Positions 27,092 through 37,311 of a stretch of DNA of 64,000 nucleotides are shown piece after piece (position 1 is the first letter of the stretch; every line of letters begins with the position of its first letter). The stretch spans positions 248,001 to 312,000 of the forward strand of contig NZ_JAGGLD010000002.1 of assembly GCF_017874255.1 (NCBI RefSeq). Reading direction: 5' to 3'. Source of the stretch: Paenibacillus shirakamiensis (GTDB taxonomy: Bacteria; Bacillota; Bacilli; Paenibacillales; Paenibacillaceae). The translations under genes and the position numbers were made by a program. Below the pieces are notes generated by a model. The model had not been told where the DNA came from. It saw nothing but the letters and a program-made list of their open reading frames with translations, and did no database searches.

Positions 27092-28352
27092 CATGATCTG
27101 CAATGTGAATATTGTCGTAAATCATTTGAATGACATCTTCTACCTGTTCACGGTTGGCATGAATAGTCACGAGGGATTCGCCTACTTTCACAGCATCCCC
27201 AATCTTCTTATTCAGCATAAGTCCTACCGCAAGATCAATTTCCGATTCCTTGGTTGCGCGGCCTGCTCCAAGAAGCATGGCTGCTGTTCCAATCTCATCG
27301 GCTATAATCTCAGCTACTACCCCATCTTCACGGGAAGGAACTTCGATTAGATACTTAGCTTGAGGTAATTTCTCTGGATGATCGACGATGGAAGGGTCTC
27401 CACCTTGGTTACGAATGAAGTCTTTGAATTTCTCAAGGGCTTTCCCATTATGAATCACTTCACGAAGCATCTCTTCTGCCTCTTCTAAGGACGAAGCTTT
27501 ACCCGCCAAGTATACCATTTGACGCCCAAGCGCTAAGCACAGTTCTTCAAGATCTGCGGGTCCCTGACCTTTTAAGGTGTCAATCGCTTCCTTCACTTCA
27601 AGCGAGTTCCCGATTGCGAATCCTAGGGGCTGGCTCATATCCGAAATCACGGCCATCGTCTTCCGGCCTACATTGTTCCCAATGCGTACCATAGCGCTAG
27701 CCAGTTCCTTCGCATCTTCCGTAGTTTTCATGAATGCGCCCGCTCCGGTTTTTACATCCAGCACGATAGCATCTGAACCTGCGGCAATCTTCTTACTCAT
27801 GATAGAACTTGCAATCAGAGATACGGCTTCCACCGTAGCGGTTACATCCCGAAGCGCATACAGCTTTTTGTCCGCAGGGGTGATATTACCCGTTTGTCCA
27901 ATGACAGCAATTTTATGTTCATTAACAAGTTGTGTGAATTCATCTTTCGTAATCTCCACATGGAAACCTTCGATTGCTTCGAGCTTGTCAATTGTACCGC
28001 CTGTGTGACCTAGACCACGCCCAGACATTTTGGCAACAGGAATATCGAGTGCTGCGACTAATGGAGCAAGAACCAACGTAGTCGTGTCACCTACTCCGCC
28101 TGTTGAATGCTTATCTACTTTGACGCCTTCAATTGCAGACAGATCAATCGTCTCGCCTGAATTCACCATCGCCATGGTCAAATCTGCACGTTCACGTTCA
28201 TTCATATCTTTGAAATAAATCGCCATCGCTAAGGCACTAACCTGATAATCGGGAATATCGCCCTTCGTATAGCCTTCAATAATAAAGTTGATTTCTTCTG
28301 TGGTGAGTTCTTTCCCATTCCGCTTTTTCTCTATTAGATCAACCATTCTCAT
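27051..28352 (-). CDS. pdp: Pyrimidine-nucleoside phosphorylase
   Basis: A 433-residue protein of the thymidine/pyrimidine phosphorylase family. '[21 protein letters not shown]' is the phosphate-binding loop, followed by '[18 protein letters not shown]', the family signature, and '[12 protein letters not shown]'. It splits uridine, deoxyuridine and thymidine to the base and (deoxy)ribose-1-phosphate. It is last in the deo operon and its C-terminal codons were duplicated at 25038-25107. Confidence 0.96.
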   Translation of the reverse strand: MRMVDLIEKKRNGKELTTEEINFIIEGYTKGDIPDYQVSALAMAIYFKDMNERERADLTMAMVNSGETIDLSAIEGVKVDKHSTGGVGDTTTLVLAPLVAALDIPVAKMSGRGLGHTGGTIDKLEAIEGFHVEITKDEFTQLVNEHKIAVIGQTGNITPADKKLYALRDVTATVEAVSLIASSIMSKKIAAGSDAIVLDVKTGAGAFMKTTEDAKELASAMVRIGNNVGRKTMAVISDMSQPLGFAIGNSLEVKEAIDTLKGQGPADLEELCLALGRQMVYLAGKASSLEEAEEMLREVIHNGKALEKFKDFIRNQGGDPSIVDHPEKLPQAKYLIEVPSREDGVVAEIIADEIGTAAMLLGAGRATKESEIDLAVGLMLNKKIGDAVKVGESLVTIHANREQVEDVIQMIYDNIHIADHADVPVLVHGIVTE

Positions 28353-28385
28353 GGGGGCACACTCCTTTTGTAAGTATAGATATAA

Positions 28386-29093
28386 TTACAACGAGATTGC
28401 AGTATCCAATGCTACTTCTAACATCTCATTAAATGTAGTCTGACGCTCTTCAGCCGTCGTCTCTTCACCCGTCAACAAGTGATCGCTTACGGTAAGGATG
28501 GTGAGTGCATTTACGCCATATTTTGCAGCTAGAGTGTAAAGTGCAGTTGTCTCCATTTCAACAGCGAGCACGCCATAATCCATCATTTTATTGCTTACTG
28601 TATTATCGTCCCGGTAGAAAATGTCTGAGCTCAGAATGTTACCTACATGTAGCTTCAGACCTTTCTCTACACCACGATCATAAGCCGCCTTAAGCAATGG
28701 GAAGCTCGCAATGGGAGAGAAGTCCCATCCACCGAACAGATTCTTATTCAAGCTTGAATCGGTAGAAGAAGCTTGAGCAAGAATGACATCACGAACTTTG
28801 ATATGCTGCTGCATAGCACCACACGTACCTACTCGAATCAAATTTTTCACGCCGTAGTCTTTAATGAGTTCATTAGCATAGATGCTGATGGAAGGAATAC
28901 CCATACCAGAACCTTGAACAGAAATTCTCTTACCTTTATAAGTACCTGTGAATCCGAGCATGCCGCGAACTTGGTTATAACAAGTTACATCTTCCAAATA
29001 CGTATCTGCAATATATTTCGCACGAAGTGGATCTCCCGGTAAAAGAATCGTTTCTGCTACGTCGCCTTGTTGCGCATTAATGTGAACACTCAT
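28386..29093 (-). CDS. deoD: Purine-nucleoside phosphorylase, DeoD type
   Basis: A 235-residue protein with the trimeric/hexameric PNP signature: '[14 protein letters not shown]', '[18 protein letters not shown]', 'IRVGTCGAM' and the nucleoside-binding 'VEMETTALY' plus catalytic Asp in '[10 protein letters not shown]'. It phosphorolyses purine (deoxy)nucleosides, feeding deoxyribose-1-phosphate to DeoB. Sits between deoB and pdp in one operon. Confidence 0.96.
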   Translation of the reverse strand: MSVHINAQQGDVAETILLPGDPLRAKYIADTYLEDVTCYNQVRGMLGFTGTYKGKRISVQGSGMGIPSISIYANELIKDYGVKNLIRVGTCGAMQQHIKVRDVILAQASSTDSSLNKNLFGGWDFSPIASFPLLKAAYDRGVEKGLKLHVGNILSSDIFYRDDNTVSNKMMDYGVLAVEMETTALYTLAAKYGVNALTILTVSDHLLTGEETTAEERQTTFNEMLEVALDTAISL

Positions 29094-29145
29094 GTGTACA
29101 TCCCCCAGTAAATAATAATTTTGTTATCATTCGCTCATCACTGTC

Positions 29146-30324
29146 TTATTTCAAATCTGCCAAGAAGCTAGTGCCATGCTCAGGCATAGTTACTTTAAAG
29201 TTATCCGCAATTGTAGCCCCGATATCTGCAAAAGTCTCACGTAAAGCAAGCTCTGATCCACCTTGGAAACGCGGAGAGTATACCAATAAAGGTACAAATT
29301 CACGTGTATGATCCGTGCCGCGGTACGTAGGATCATTCCCATGGTCTGCGGTGATGATTAAAAGGTCATCGTTCGTCATTTTCGCAAAGACCTCAGGCAG
29401 TCTCGCATCATAATCTTCAAGAGCCTTCCCATATCCCGCAGGATCGCGGCGATGTCCATAAAGCGCATCAAAGTCTACTAGGTTCAAGAAGCTGATCCCT
29501 TTGAACGGTTGATCCAGCACTTCGATCATCTTGTCCATGCCATCCATATTAGAGATAGTGCGGATGGCCTGAGTTACGCCTTCGCCATCATAAATATCAG
29601 AAATTTTGCCAATAGCGATAACATCTAAGCCAGCATCTTTGAGTTCATTCATCGTTGTGCGGCCAAAAGGCTTCAAAGCATAGTCATGACGATTCGCTGT
29701 ACGCGTGAAGCTGCCCGGTTCGCCGATGAAAGGACGGGCGATAATGCGGCCTAACATATATGGATCATCTAGCGTAATTTTACGGCAGAATTCACAGATC
29801 TCATACAGTTCTTTCAAAGGAACCACATCTTCATGCGCTGCAATTTGCAGCACGGAATCCGCAGAAGTATATACAATCAATGCGCCTGTCTTCACATGTT
29901 CTTCGCCTAGCTCATCGATAATCTCTGTTCCTGAAGCTGGTTTGTTACCGATGACCTTGCGGCCTGTCTTCTCTTCAATACGCTGAATCAGCTCATCTGG
30001 GAATCCATGCTCGAATACTCGGAAAGGCGTAGAGATGTTCAGACCCATGATCTCCCAGTGACCTGTCATCGTATCTTTGCCACTGGAAGCCTCTTGCATC
30101 TTTGTAAAGTAAGCTTGGGGCTGTTCAGCCTTAGCAATACCGTGTATTTCTTCAATGTTGGACAAACCTAATTTCGCACTATGCGGCATATGAAGTCCGC
30201 CTGTAGCATGGGCAATATGCCCTAGCGTATGCACATCAAAATCATCAAAATCTGCAGCATCTGGCGCTTCACCAATACCTACAGAATCCATAACAAGTAC
30301 GTGAATTCTTTTAAAATTATCCAT
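29146..30324 (-). CDS. deoB: Phosphopentomutase
   Basis: A 392-residue alkaline-phosphatase-superfamily mutase. '[15 protein letters not shown]' binds the metals, '[12 protein letters not shown]' holds the phospho-threonine, and '[21 protein letters not shown]' completes the two-manganese site. It converts (deoxy)ribose-1-phosphate to the 5-phosphate. GAGAGGAA precedes the ATG. Confidence 0.97.
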   Translation of the reverse strand: MDNFKRIHVLVMDSVGIGEAPDAADFDDFDVHTLGHIAHATGGLHMPHSAKLGLSNIEEIHGIAKAEQPQAYFTKMQEASSGKDTMTGHWEIMGLNISTPFRVFEHGFPDELIQRIEEKTGRKVIGNKPASGTEIIDELGEEHVKTGALIVYTSADSVLQIAAHEDVVPLKELYEICEFCRKITLDDPYMLGRIIARPFIGEPGSFTRTANRHDYALKPFGRTTMNELKDAGLDVIAIGKISDIYDGEGVTQAIRTISNMDGMDKMIEVLDQPFKGISFLNLVDFDALYGHRRDPAGYGKALEDYDARLPEVFAKMTNDDLLIITADHGNDPTYRGTDHTREFVPLLVYSPRFQGGSELALRETFADIGATIADNFKVTMPEHGTSFLADLK

Positions 30325-30350
30325 AGTTATCGTTCCTCTCGCTTCTGATG

Positions 30351-31529
30351 TTATAAGAATAATCCTGCAACTGTCGCTGACAGTACACTAACCATCGTAG
30401 CACCATATAGCAGCTTAAGTCCAAAACGGGCTACCACATTCCCTTGCTTTTCATGCAGACCTTTCACGGCTCCTGCAATAATACCAATGGAAGAGAAGTT
30501 CGCAAAGGATACCAAGAACACGGATACAATACCTACGGTATGGGCAGATAATGCAGTATGCTTACCTAGTTCAAGCATAGCTACGAATTCATTGGATACC
30601 ATTTTGGTCGCCATAATACTTCCTGCTTCCACGGCCTCATGCCAAGGTACACCCATAATGAAAGCAAACGGAGCAAATACGTAACCTAACAACTCTTGGA
30701 ACGAAATACCGAAGATACCGTCGAAGATTCCGTTAACCATAGCAATTAGTGCTACGAAACCAATCAGCATCGCAGCTACGGTAATCGCCACTTTGAAGCC
30801 GTCCATAATATACTCGCCTAGCATTTCGAAAAATGATTGTTTCTCTTCTTCTTGGACTTCCAGAATGTCTTCTTCTTTATCCACCGTGTAAGGGTTAAGA
30901 ATGGAAGCGATGATGAATCCGCCGAATAAGTTGAGCACGAGTGCCGTAACTACATACTTAGGGTTGATCATCGTCATATAAGCGCCGACAATGGACATCG
31001 AGACTGTAGACATCGCAGAAGCACATAACGTATATAGTCGATGTTTAGGTAACAATCCAATCTGTTTCTTTACCGAAATAAAGACTTCTGATTGACCCAA
31101 AATAGCGGAAGCCACAGCGTTGTAGGATTCCAGTTTACCCATTCCATTCACTTTACTCAAGATAAGCCCAATGTACCGAATAATGAAAGGTAAAATCTTG
31201 GTATACTGTAGTATTCCAATCAACGCGGAAATGAAAATGATTGGCAGCAGCACCGATAAGAAGAACGGAGATTGTCCTTCGTTTGCAATACCTCCAAATA
31301 CAAAATTAACACCCTGCATGGCATAAGCTAGGAGATGATCAAATGTAGAAGCAAATCCCTTGATCATAAATTCACCGACACCTGTGTTCAGCAGTACAAA
31401 AGCAAGGATCGCTTGCACAATAATCATGACTAGAAGCGGTCGATAACGAATCTTCCGTCGATCATTACTCGCTAGGAAGGTAAGCACAAATACCATCAAT
31501 ATCCCTACAATAGCTATTAAGTATCTCAT
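30351..31529 (-). CDS. nupC: Concentrative nucleoside transporter, NupC/CNT family
   Basis: A 392-residue membrane protein with '[14 protein letters not shown]' and '[25 protein letters not shown]', the substrate-binding hairpin motifs of CNT symporters, and '[18 protein letters not shown]' near the C-terminus. It imports nucleosides with protons or sodium for the salvage enzymes encoded around it. Confidence 0.95.
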   Translation of the reverse strand: MRYLIAIVGILMVFVLTFLASNDRRKIRYRPLLVMIIVQAILAFVLLNTGVGEFMIKGFASTFDHLLAYAMQGVNFVFGGIANEGQSPFFLSVLLPIIFISALIGILQYTKILPFIIRYIGLILSKVNGMGKLESYNAVASAILGQSEVFISVKKQIGLLPKHRLYTLCASAMSTVSMSIVGAYMTMINPKYVVTALVLNLFGGFIIASILNPYTVDKEEDILEVQEEEKQSFFEMLGEYIMDGFKVAITVAAMLIGFVALIAMVNGIFDGIFGISFQELLGYVFAPFAFIMGVPWHEAVEAGSIMATKMVSNEFVAMLELGKHTALSAHTVGIVSVFLVSFANFSSIGIIAGAVKGLHEKQGNVVARFGLKLLYGATMVSVLSATVAGLFL

Positions 31530-31585
31530 GTTGTATTTCTCCCATAGTTAAATTGATTGGCACTTCCTATGAAGCGCTTACAGCT

Positions 31586-31622
31586 GGCATAAAAAAGAAA
31601 GAATCCCGTAGGATTAATTCTT
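31586..31622 (-). terminator. Intercistronic hairpin between cdd and nupC
   Basis: AGAAT-ta-ATCC and GGATTCT on the minus strand form a hairpin with TTTCTTTTTT after it. It overlaps the last codons of cdd and probably lowers expression of the downstream genes rather than ending the operon. Confidence 0.5.
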
Positions 31623-32012
31623 TTTGTCCATGTCCTCCGCCTGAAATGCTCCAGGCAGAAGTCGATCCATCGTCCATTGTTCCGTATTCCCATGAAGATT
31701 TGTCAGGAAAATCTGAGTATCTGCATCGCAGAATTCAGCCAGCACTTGACGACAAGCTCCACATGGAGATACAGGCCCTTCCGTATCTGCAACGATGGCA
31801 ATCGCTTCTATTTTCTTATTTCCTTCGGAGACTGCTTTGAAAATAGCTGTACGCTCTGCACAATTTGTAAGTCCATATGAGGCATTTTCGATATTACATC
31901 CTCTGTAAACTTGCCCACCCGCTAGTAAAGCTGCACCTACTGGAAAGTTAGAATAAGGTACGTATGCCTGTTTGCGAGCCTCAATGGCTTCCTGAATCAA
32001 TTGATCTTTCAT
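31614..32012 (-). CDS. cdd: Cytidine deaminase
   Basis: A 132-residue homotetrameric-type deaminase. The zinc site is 'CNIENASYGLTNCAERTA' (C53 region, catalytic Glu) and 'PCGACRQVLAEF'. 'YVPYSNFPVGAAL' is the family's N-terminal signature. It converts cytidine and deoxycytidine to uridine and deoxyuridine, supplying Pdp. Confidence 0.97.
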   Translation of the reverse strand: MKDQLIQEAIEARKQAYVPYSNFPVGAALLAGGQVYRGCNIENASYGLTNCAERTAIFKAVSEGNKKIEAIAIVADTEGPVSPCGACRQVLAEFCDADTQIFLTNLHGNTEQWTMDRLLPGAFQAEDMDKKN

Positions 32013-32041
32013 GGACGAATCCTCCTAGAACCTGATGTACT

Positions 32042-32707
32042 TTAGTAAGAAGATGTAGATTGACCACCCTGCATAATTTTAACACCTGAACTTGCTCCGA
32101 TACGTGTAGCGCCTGCTTCAACCATTTTGTTCATGTCTTCCAGACTACGTACCCCACCCGATGCTTTAACGCCTACGTCCTTACCTACAGCTTGACGCAT
32201 CATAGCGACATCTTCTGGCGTTGCTCCACCTGTGGAGAAACCGGTTGAAGTCTTCACAAAGTCAGCTCCAGCAGCAACAGCAAGTTTGGAAGCGCGAACT
32301 TTCTCTTCATCGGTAAGCAGACATGTCTCAATAATGACCTTTACGATTGCTTTGCCTGAAGCTGCATTCACAACTGCGCGGATATCTTTCTCTACTAAAT
32401 CGTCATTACCGTCTTTCAGCGCGCCAATATTAACGACCATATCTATTTCATGAGCTCCGTTCGCAATCGCGTCTTGCGCCTCGAATGCTTTAACTGCTGT
32501 AGTCGTAGCACCTAAAGGGAAACCAATTACGGTACACACTTTAACATCTGTACCTTTCAATTGTTCTGCTGCATAGACCACCCAAGTAGGATTCACGCAT
32601 ACGGAGGCAAAATGATATTGCTTCGCCTCTTCTACAAGCTTGCTAACTTCCTCTTTGACAGCATCTGCACGAAGCAGTGTATGATCAATAATTCCTGCGA
32701 TTTCCAT
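32042..32707 (-). CDS. deoC: Deoxyribose-phosphate aldolase
   Basis: A 221-residue class I aldolase. '[10 protein letters not shown]', 'VCVNPTWV', 'VIGFPLG', '[14 protein letters not shown]', Schiff-base lysine in '[16 protein letters not shown]', and 'GVKASGGVR' are all diagnostic. It splits deoxyribose-5-phosphate into acetaldehyde and glyceraldehyde-3-phosphate. First gene of the deo operon. Confidence 0.97.
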   Translation of the reverse strand: MEIAGIIDHTLLRADAVKEEVSKLVEEAKQYHFASVCVNPTWVVYAAEQLKGTDVKVCTVIGFPLGATTTAVKAFEAQDAIANGAHEIDMVVNIGALKDGNDDLVEKDIRAVVNAASGKAIVKVIIETCLLTDEEKVRASKLAVAAGADFVKTSTGFSTGGATPEDVAMMRQAVGKDVGVKASGGVRSLEDMNKMVEAGATRIGASSGVKIMQGGQSTSSY

Positions 32708-32751
32708 GAATGAAGTCTCCTTTTTCCGTAACTAGTTTTGATTTCACCGTT

Positions 32752-32802
32752 ATCATAGCACAGCCTTGAACAATTGTAAATTTGATGTTGAAATTATGTT
32801 CA
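32752..32802 (-). promoter_or_regulatory. deo operon promoter and probable DeoR operator
   Basis: On the minus strand TTTACA (32775-32780) and TATGAT (32752-32757, with an upstream TGC) are 17 bases apart. TTGAACAAT (32766-32774), TTGAAAT (32788-32794) and ATGTTCA (32796-32802) are repeated half sites resembling the ATTGAA/TTCAAT elements bound by Bacillus DeoR. Confidence 0.7.
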
Positions 32803-32841
32803 CGCCTTAAATTAAGCACTAATTATAGGTAGTATGCTCAT

Positions 32842-32868
32842 AAAAAAACTGCCGTATGTCTACGGCAG
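32842..32868 (-). terminator. Terminator of deoR
   Basis: CTGCCGTA and TACGGCAG are perfect arms followed by seven T on the minus strand, separating deoR from the deo promoter. Confidence 0.9.
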
Positions 32869-32873
32869 CCAAA

Positions 32874-33809
32874 TTACAGAAGTAATGCCCTCGCGGTATA
32901 TTGATCCGTTATAAGAACATTTGCATACTTCCCTTTTAAAGCCGCTCTTATGGCTTCAATTTTACGATGTCCCCCTGCTACGAGAATGGATTGCTCTTTT
33001 GTACGCAGATCCGATAATTCAATCCCTACAGTTCTGGCATTAATTTCTTCACTACAAATAGTTCCTTCCGCATCAAAAAATCGGGAGCAAATATCACCTA
33101 CACCTTCTCGTTGCAACAATTCCTGTTCTGCCTGACTAAAATACCCTAACCGAAAGAGAAGAGCGTCTTCTTTGACCGTTCCTACAGTGAACACCGCAAT
33201 ATTCGCTTGCTTGCCCAGCTGGGTAATGCGGTGAATGTGGCGGTCTTGCTCCACCATTTGTTTCACTTCAATATTATCGAAAATCACCGGTAGGGGCATA
33301 TAACTTGCCGCCGTGCGAAAAGCTTCTGCGAACAAATTCACCGTCTCAGCAGCATACGTATGAATATGTGAATGACTTACGCCACCTTTTAGCTGAACGA
33401 CTTCTACGCCTTTGACTTGTTTGGGTTGAAGCTGAAGCGCAACAGCGTGCATCGTCTTGCCCCATGTAACTCCGATAATATCTTTATCCTGAACCGTCTC
33501 ATGAAGGTAGTCGGCCGCCCTTTTGCTAATATGTTGTTGAATAATCTGATATTCATTCATAGGCGAGTAAGCAATATGTACCTGATCCATCTCATACTTA
33601 TGCTGAATTTCTTCACCTAGTGCACCTAAATCTTCTAAAGGATCAATAATATTAATCTGTACATATCCTTTTTCCTTGGCATACTGCAACAGTCTAGATA
33701 TCGTGGGACGAGAGACACCCAGTCTTGTCGCAATATCTTGCTGGCTGTAATCATTCAAATAATATAATCTCGCCGCTTCAATACTTAATCGCTGTTTTTC
33801 CTGTTCCAA
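32874..33809 (-). CDS. deoR: DeoR, SorC-family repressor of deoxynucleoside catabolism
   Basis: A 311-residue SorC-family regulator. The start is probably the TTG at 33807-33809, seven bases after a run of seven G; this gives 'EQEKQRLSIEAARLYY', matching the start of Bacillus DeoR. Helix-turn-helix 'YSQQDIATRLGVSRPTISRLLQYAKEKGYV' is at ~22-50. The C-terminal sugar-phosphate-binding domain has 'GVTWGKTMHAVA', 'LKGGVSHS' and 'VAGGHRKIEAIRAALKG'. Deoxyribose-5-phosphate is the known inducer in the family. Confidence 0.92.
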   Translation of the reverse strand: MEQEKQRLSIEAARLYYLNDYSQQDIATRLGVSRPTISRLLQYAKEKGYVQINIIDPLEDLGALGEEIQHKYEMDQVHIAYSPMNEYQIIQQHISKRAADYLHETVQDKDIIGVTWGKTMHAVALQLQPKQVKGVEVVQLKGGVSHSHIHTYAAETVNLFAEAFRTAASYMPLPVIFDNIEVKQMVEQDRHIHRITQLGKQANIAVFTVGTVKEDALLFRLGYFSQAEQELLQREGVGDICSRFFDAEGTICSEEINARTVGIELSDLRTKEQSILVAGGHRKIEAIRAALKGKYANVLITDQYTARALLL

Positions 33810-33906
33810 GTAGATGCCCCCCCTTTCCCATGATTCCATTTCGATCATCCGAGAATTCCCATCTAAACATCATTATAACGAATAAATGAAGGTCGTGGAA
33901 ATGAAT

Positions 33907-36192
33907 CTAATCTACTGTACTCAAATCTTGCAGAAACTGCCGTTGGACTTTCCCTTGCACAGCACCTGCTTGGACCCATTTCTCCATTTCTTGCTGAGGG
34001 TGTTGAGATTGTAGTAATTTTCTTATATTTGCTTCTAGATTGGCCCGATAATCCGGATTCTTCATGGATTCTCCCTGCATGGTCTGCATAAGTTGCATCC
34101 AGTCTGGATCAGAATCTCCACCCATGAGCTGTGGATATTGCTCAGCCAACCTTACAACTTGTGCCCATGAATCTCCATTTAATAAAGCAGCTGCCAAATA
34201 ATTACCGATAAAGCGATGATCATGATCTATGGTCATTACTTTCTTGAATATCGCTATTGCTCTTGCAACTTCCCCCTGTTTAAGTAGCGCCGAACCATAT
34301 AGGGAAAGTTCATAACTGTTATCCTTATCTTCCGTTGATTCTTGATAGGTAACTAACAATTTTTGATAGGTGATATACGAAGCGTGAAATTCACTCCACA
34401 TATGCCGATCATAATAATAATTCAAAAGTCTGAATTGATTGTTTTTTTCAGAGGGATTCAGTTCCAATAACTGCTTCCGATAGGGAAATGCTTCTTGCTC
34501 TGTAATTGAACGATCTGCTCTCGACGCGCGAATGACCTTAGCGTCATACAGTTGCAAAATCATTTGTAGATTATGAACATTGAAGGGGTTTTGCTTATGA
34601 TCTTCCTTGTATCTTTTCATCGCATCATCTAATTTCCCTTGCAATACCAGTTGATCCGCAAGAGTTAATGTTCGCTCCTTGAGCGAGAAGAAAGGGAGCT
34701 TCCCCACGGTGTCTGTATCCAATCGATAGCCATTGCTGCTAGTCATTATATGTCCCTGAGCATCATAAGCTTCTACCGTCCACCACATGTTCCCATTCGG
34801 GTTAGAGAATCCTAATATCGATAACGAGTCTGGCTTTCCATCCTTGTCATGGGAGGATATCCCCGTAGACTGGTTATAAATTTGTTCCACAGGCACAGAA
34901 AGTTCACTGTCTTTAATATGCATTTTGAAAGAGGAGCCTATAGATCCCCCATCCGTGCCTAGCCATAATGAAATATTATAATAGCTTGCCCCAGGTACAG
35001 AGGTCCATGAAAAATGAACATTCTTACCGGTTATCGTCTCATGATTACTAGGAGATGTAATTTCCATAAGGGGATGAAGTACAATATTTTTTGTTATTTG
35101 TTGACTACGTCCGGCTTTTATCCAGTCATCGTCTGATCTTGCCCACATATAGCCGTTCATTTGCTCATAATCAAATCCTGCTTCTAGTTGATAATTCCCA
35201 GGAAGAACACCATAAAACTTATATTCGCCTCGTTCATTAGAGACCGTCTCATACATCTCTGAACTAGTCAGACTATGATTCAAATCACTAGCTTCCCGGA
35301 GATACACGCCCACCCCCGCTATAGGAGTACCATCACTGTACTTCACCATACCCGTTACTTGAGTAACTGTAGCCTCTTTATGAACCAATTCTTTATCTAA
35401 GGTAAGCTGCATTCGTACAAGCTGCTTAAATGCTTCATCTTCAGAATTCGAACTGGCAACAGGATCCTGAAATTGTTGTTTATATTCGGTCATGTTCTGT
35501 GTAACCCATTTCGATGCTTCTCTCCATTGATGATCTTGAAGAAGTAGCTTCATCTGAATGTCAACATACTGGACGAAATACTCCCTATTCAGCGTCTTCG
35601 AACCTGAAGGTGGAAAAATTTGAAGCACCTCACGGGCTTGCACAAATTGTCCCTGTTCAAACAGACTTTGAGCGAGGTTCACAGCAATACTTAATTTGTA
35701 AGCAGCGTATTCTCCTGGTATCCTGGACTCTCCTTTCCGGAAAGTCTCCAAACTTTGATTCGGCTGCCCTTTGCTATAATACAAATTGGCAAGCTTTTTA
35801 ATAGCAGACACATAGTCTATTTCTTTACTAGGTACATGTTCTACATAATCTTCAAGCAAAGATATTTTCTCATCTGTTGTGAGGGGTACGGGGGTTTCTT
35901 CTTTAATAGACGTTGTCATATTTCCAATATGAAGCGGATACGCTCGATTAGAAGAACCTGTATTCTTAATAATAAATTCCTCAACTCGTTGCCATTTTTG
36001 TTCTAAGGTAGTGCTGCTTTGAATTATGCTGAACGTACTTTTATCTTTTTCAGCCTCTAACTGATCTTTTTGAACCTTGTCCCCATTCTGTGCCTCAAAC
36101 TTAGGAATTATATAAAAATTAAATATCAACACAGTTGCCACCGCTAATATCATCCATACAATCAGGTACTTCAATTTAATTCTGATTTTCAA
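33907..36192 (-). CDS. Large membrane-anchored protein with carboxypeptidase-regulatory-like domain and TPR-like repeats
   Basis: A 761-residue protein of unknown function with one N-terminal transmembrane helix (~9-29). Residues ~120-260 are helical and TPR-like. Residues ~280-345 form a carboxypeptidase-regulatory-like beta domain ('GMVKYSDGTPIAGVGVYLREA', 'GEYKFYGVLPGNYQLEAGF'). Residues ~375-480 look like a fibronectin-type beta sandwich ('SPSNHETITGKNVHFSWTSV'), and ~505-740 are TPR-like helices. It starts at a TTG overlapping the previous gene by 17 bases. It is third in an ECF sigma operon and is probably the effector or sensor. Confidence 0.6.
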   Translation of the reverse strand: MKIRIKLKYLIVWMILAVATVLIFNFYIIPKFEAQNGDKVQKDQLEAEKDKSTFSIIQSSTTLEQKWQRVEEFIIKNTGSSNRAYPLHIGNMTTSIKEETPVPLTTDEKISLLEDYVEHVPSKEIDYVSAIKKLANLYYSKGQPNQSLETFRKGESRIPGEYAAYKLSIAVNLAQSLFEQGQFVQAREVLQIFPPSGSKTLNREYFVQYVDIQMKLLLQDHQWREASKWVTQNMTEYKQQFQDPVASSNSEDEAFKQLVRMQLTLDKELVHKEATVTQVTGMVKYSDGTPIAGVGVYLREASDLNHSLTSSEMYETVSNERGEYKFYGVLPGNYQLEAGFDYEQMNGYMWARSDDDWIKAGRSQQITKNIVLHPLMEITSPSNHETITGKNVHFSWTSVPGASYYNISLWLGTDGGSIGSSFKMHIKDSELSVPVEQIYNQSTGISSHDKDGKPDSLSILGFSNPNGNMWWTVEAYDAQGHIMTSSNGYRLDTDTVGKLPFFSLKERTLTLADQLVLQGKLDDAMKRYKEDHKQNPFNVHNLQMILQLYDAKVIRASRADRSITEQEAFPYRKQLLELNPSEKNNQFRLLNYYYDRHMWSEFHASYITYQKLLVTYQESTEDKDNSYELSLYGSALLKQGEVARAIAIFKKVMTIDHDHRFIGNYLAAALLNGDSWAQVVRLAEQYPQLMGGDSDPDWMQLMQTMQGESMKNPDYRANLEANIRKLLQSQHPQQEMEKWVQAGAVQGKVQRQFLQDLSTVD

Positions 36193-36697
36193 GGAGTCTC
36201 ACCGCTCTTTCATAATCCCGCTGCCAATATGTGTTTCCTCCTGCTTCTATTAAAGCACCCCGATCCGCAGTTATCATCTGAATTTGGGGTTGACCCTGAT
36301 TCGAATACTGTCGCCAAGGAATGACTACAAGGAGGGCCATGAGGAGGAATATAGATATAGCTGGAATAAAAGAGAGTTCGATGTCTCGGTTTAACAGCTT
36401 CTGAATATGGCCTAACCTACTTTGGGGATGTGTGTGTTGTAGGACTTTATCATAAGCTGTGAAATGAACTAAGCGCTGCTCCTCATCAAAAAGTGCTTTG
36501 ATACTAAGTTGTGCCTTGATATGAACTTGTTCTTCATACTGTATTTCTTTCGCAAGTATTTTATTAATTTGTTTTTTAAAAAGATGTTCTCCATGATATT
36601 TAGTATCTGTTCCTGCATTAACAGTATTTTTATGTACAACGCCCTGAACTAGCTCTGATTCAGCCTCGTTCCCTCCATCATCGGATGCTTTCCCCAT
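36176..36697 (-). CDS. Putative membrane anti-sigma factor
   Basis: A 173-residue protein from the ATG at 36697 (AAGGAGG nine bases upstream). It has a ~105-residue hydrophilic, helical N-terminal part, one transmembrane helix ('FIPAISIFLLMALLVVIPW', ~107-125) and a short outer tail. It overlaps the sigma gene by 20 bases. Topology and position are those of ECF anti-sigma factors, but the zinc-binding H-x3-C-x2-C motif is absent, so the role rests on context. Confidence 0.55.
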   Translation of the reverse strand: MGKASDDGGNEAESELVQGVVHKNTVNAGTDTKYHGEHLFKKQINKILAKEIQYEEQVHIKAQLSIKALFDEEQRLVHFTAYDKVLQHTHPQSRLGHIQKLLNRDIELSFIPAISIFLLMALLVVIPWRQYSNQGQPQIQMITADRGALIEAGGNTYWQRDYERAVRLLENQN

Positions 36698-37184
36698 CCC
36701 GCAATTCCTCCTTTTCAATTAAAGTTTTAAGTTGCTGTCTTCCCCGGACTAAGCGAGCTTTCACCGTATTCTCATTGCATTTCAAGTGACTAGCGATTTC
36801 TTGTACCGTAAATTCGTTGTAGTAATAAAGAATAAGGGCTTCACGATAAATATACTTGAGTTCCTGGATTAGGCTACTTAATCTTCCTTTCAACCACATT
36901 CCAAGAACAATATCTTCGGGACCTGCAACACTCTCTTCTTCTAAAGTCAGCCACACCTCATCAGAACTAGGAAAGAGATGTCGCCAGCTCCAACTTCGCT
37001 GTTTTTCTCTACATCGGTTCACGGCAATCCGAATCAGCCAACTTCGCAGTTTGTCCGGTTCTTTCAATTGATGGATACGCTCATAAGCCCGAACAAACGT
37101 ATCTTGCACAGCTTCTTCCGCCGCTTGTTGATCTCGAAGTAGCAGACAAGAGGTCCTTAATAATTCGGTGCCGTACTGATCCAT
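36678..37184 (-). CDS. ECF-type RNA polymerase sigma factor
   Basis: The frame from ATG 37184 gives 168 residues: region 2 'AEEAVQDTFVRAYERI' and 'KLRSWLIRIAVNRCRE', region 4 'YREALILYYYNEFTVQEIASHLKCNENTVKARLVRGRQQLK'. That ATG has no ribosome binding site, and the region 2.1 sequence usual in the family ('EGLHRKDEKALRVL') continues in frame upstream without ATG, GTG or TTG. A CTG at 37236-37238, five bases after AAGGAG, may be the true start, giving ~186 residues. Confidence 0.9.
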   Translation of the reverse strand: MDQYGTELLRTSCLLLRDQQAAEEAVQDTFVRAYERIHQLKEPDKLRSWLIRIAVNRCREKQRSWSWRHLFPSSDEVWLTLEEESVAGPEDIVLGMWLKGRLSSLIQELKYIYREALILYYYNEFTVQEIASHLKCNENTVKARLVRGRQQLKTLIEKEELRDGESIR

Positions 37185-37311
37185 TAAGACTCGAAGTGCC
37201 TTTTCATCTTTTCTATGTAGACCTTCAAATATATTCAGACTGGCTCCTTCCCCCTTTCTCTTAAGAAGATGCTAGCTAAGATGATTTAGGTTGCATTATT
37301 TTCCAAGCGAT

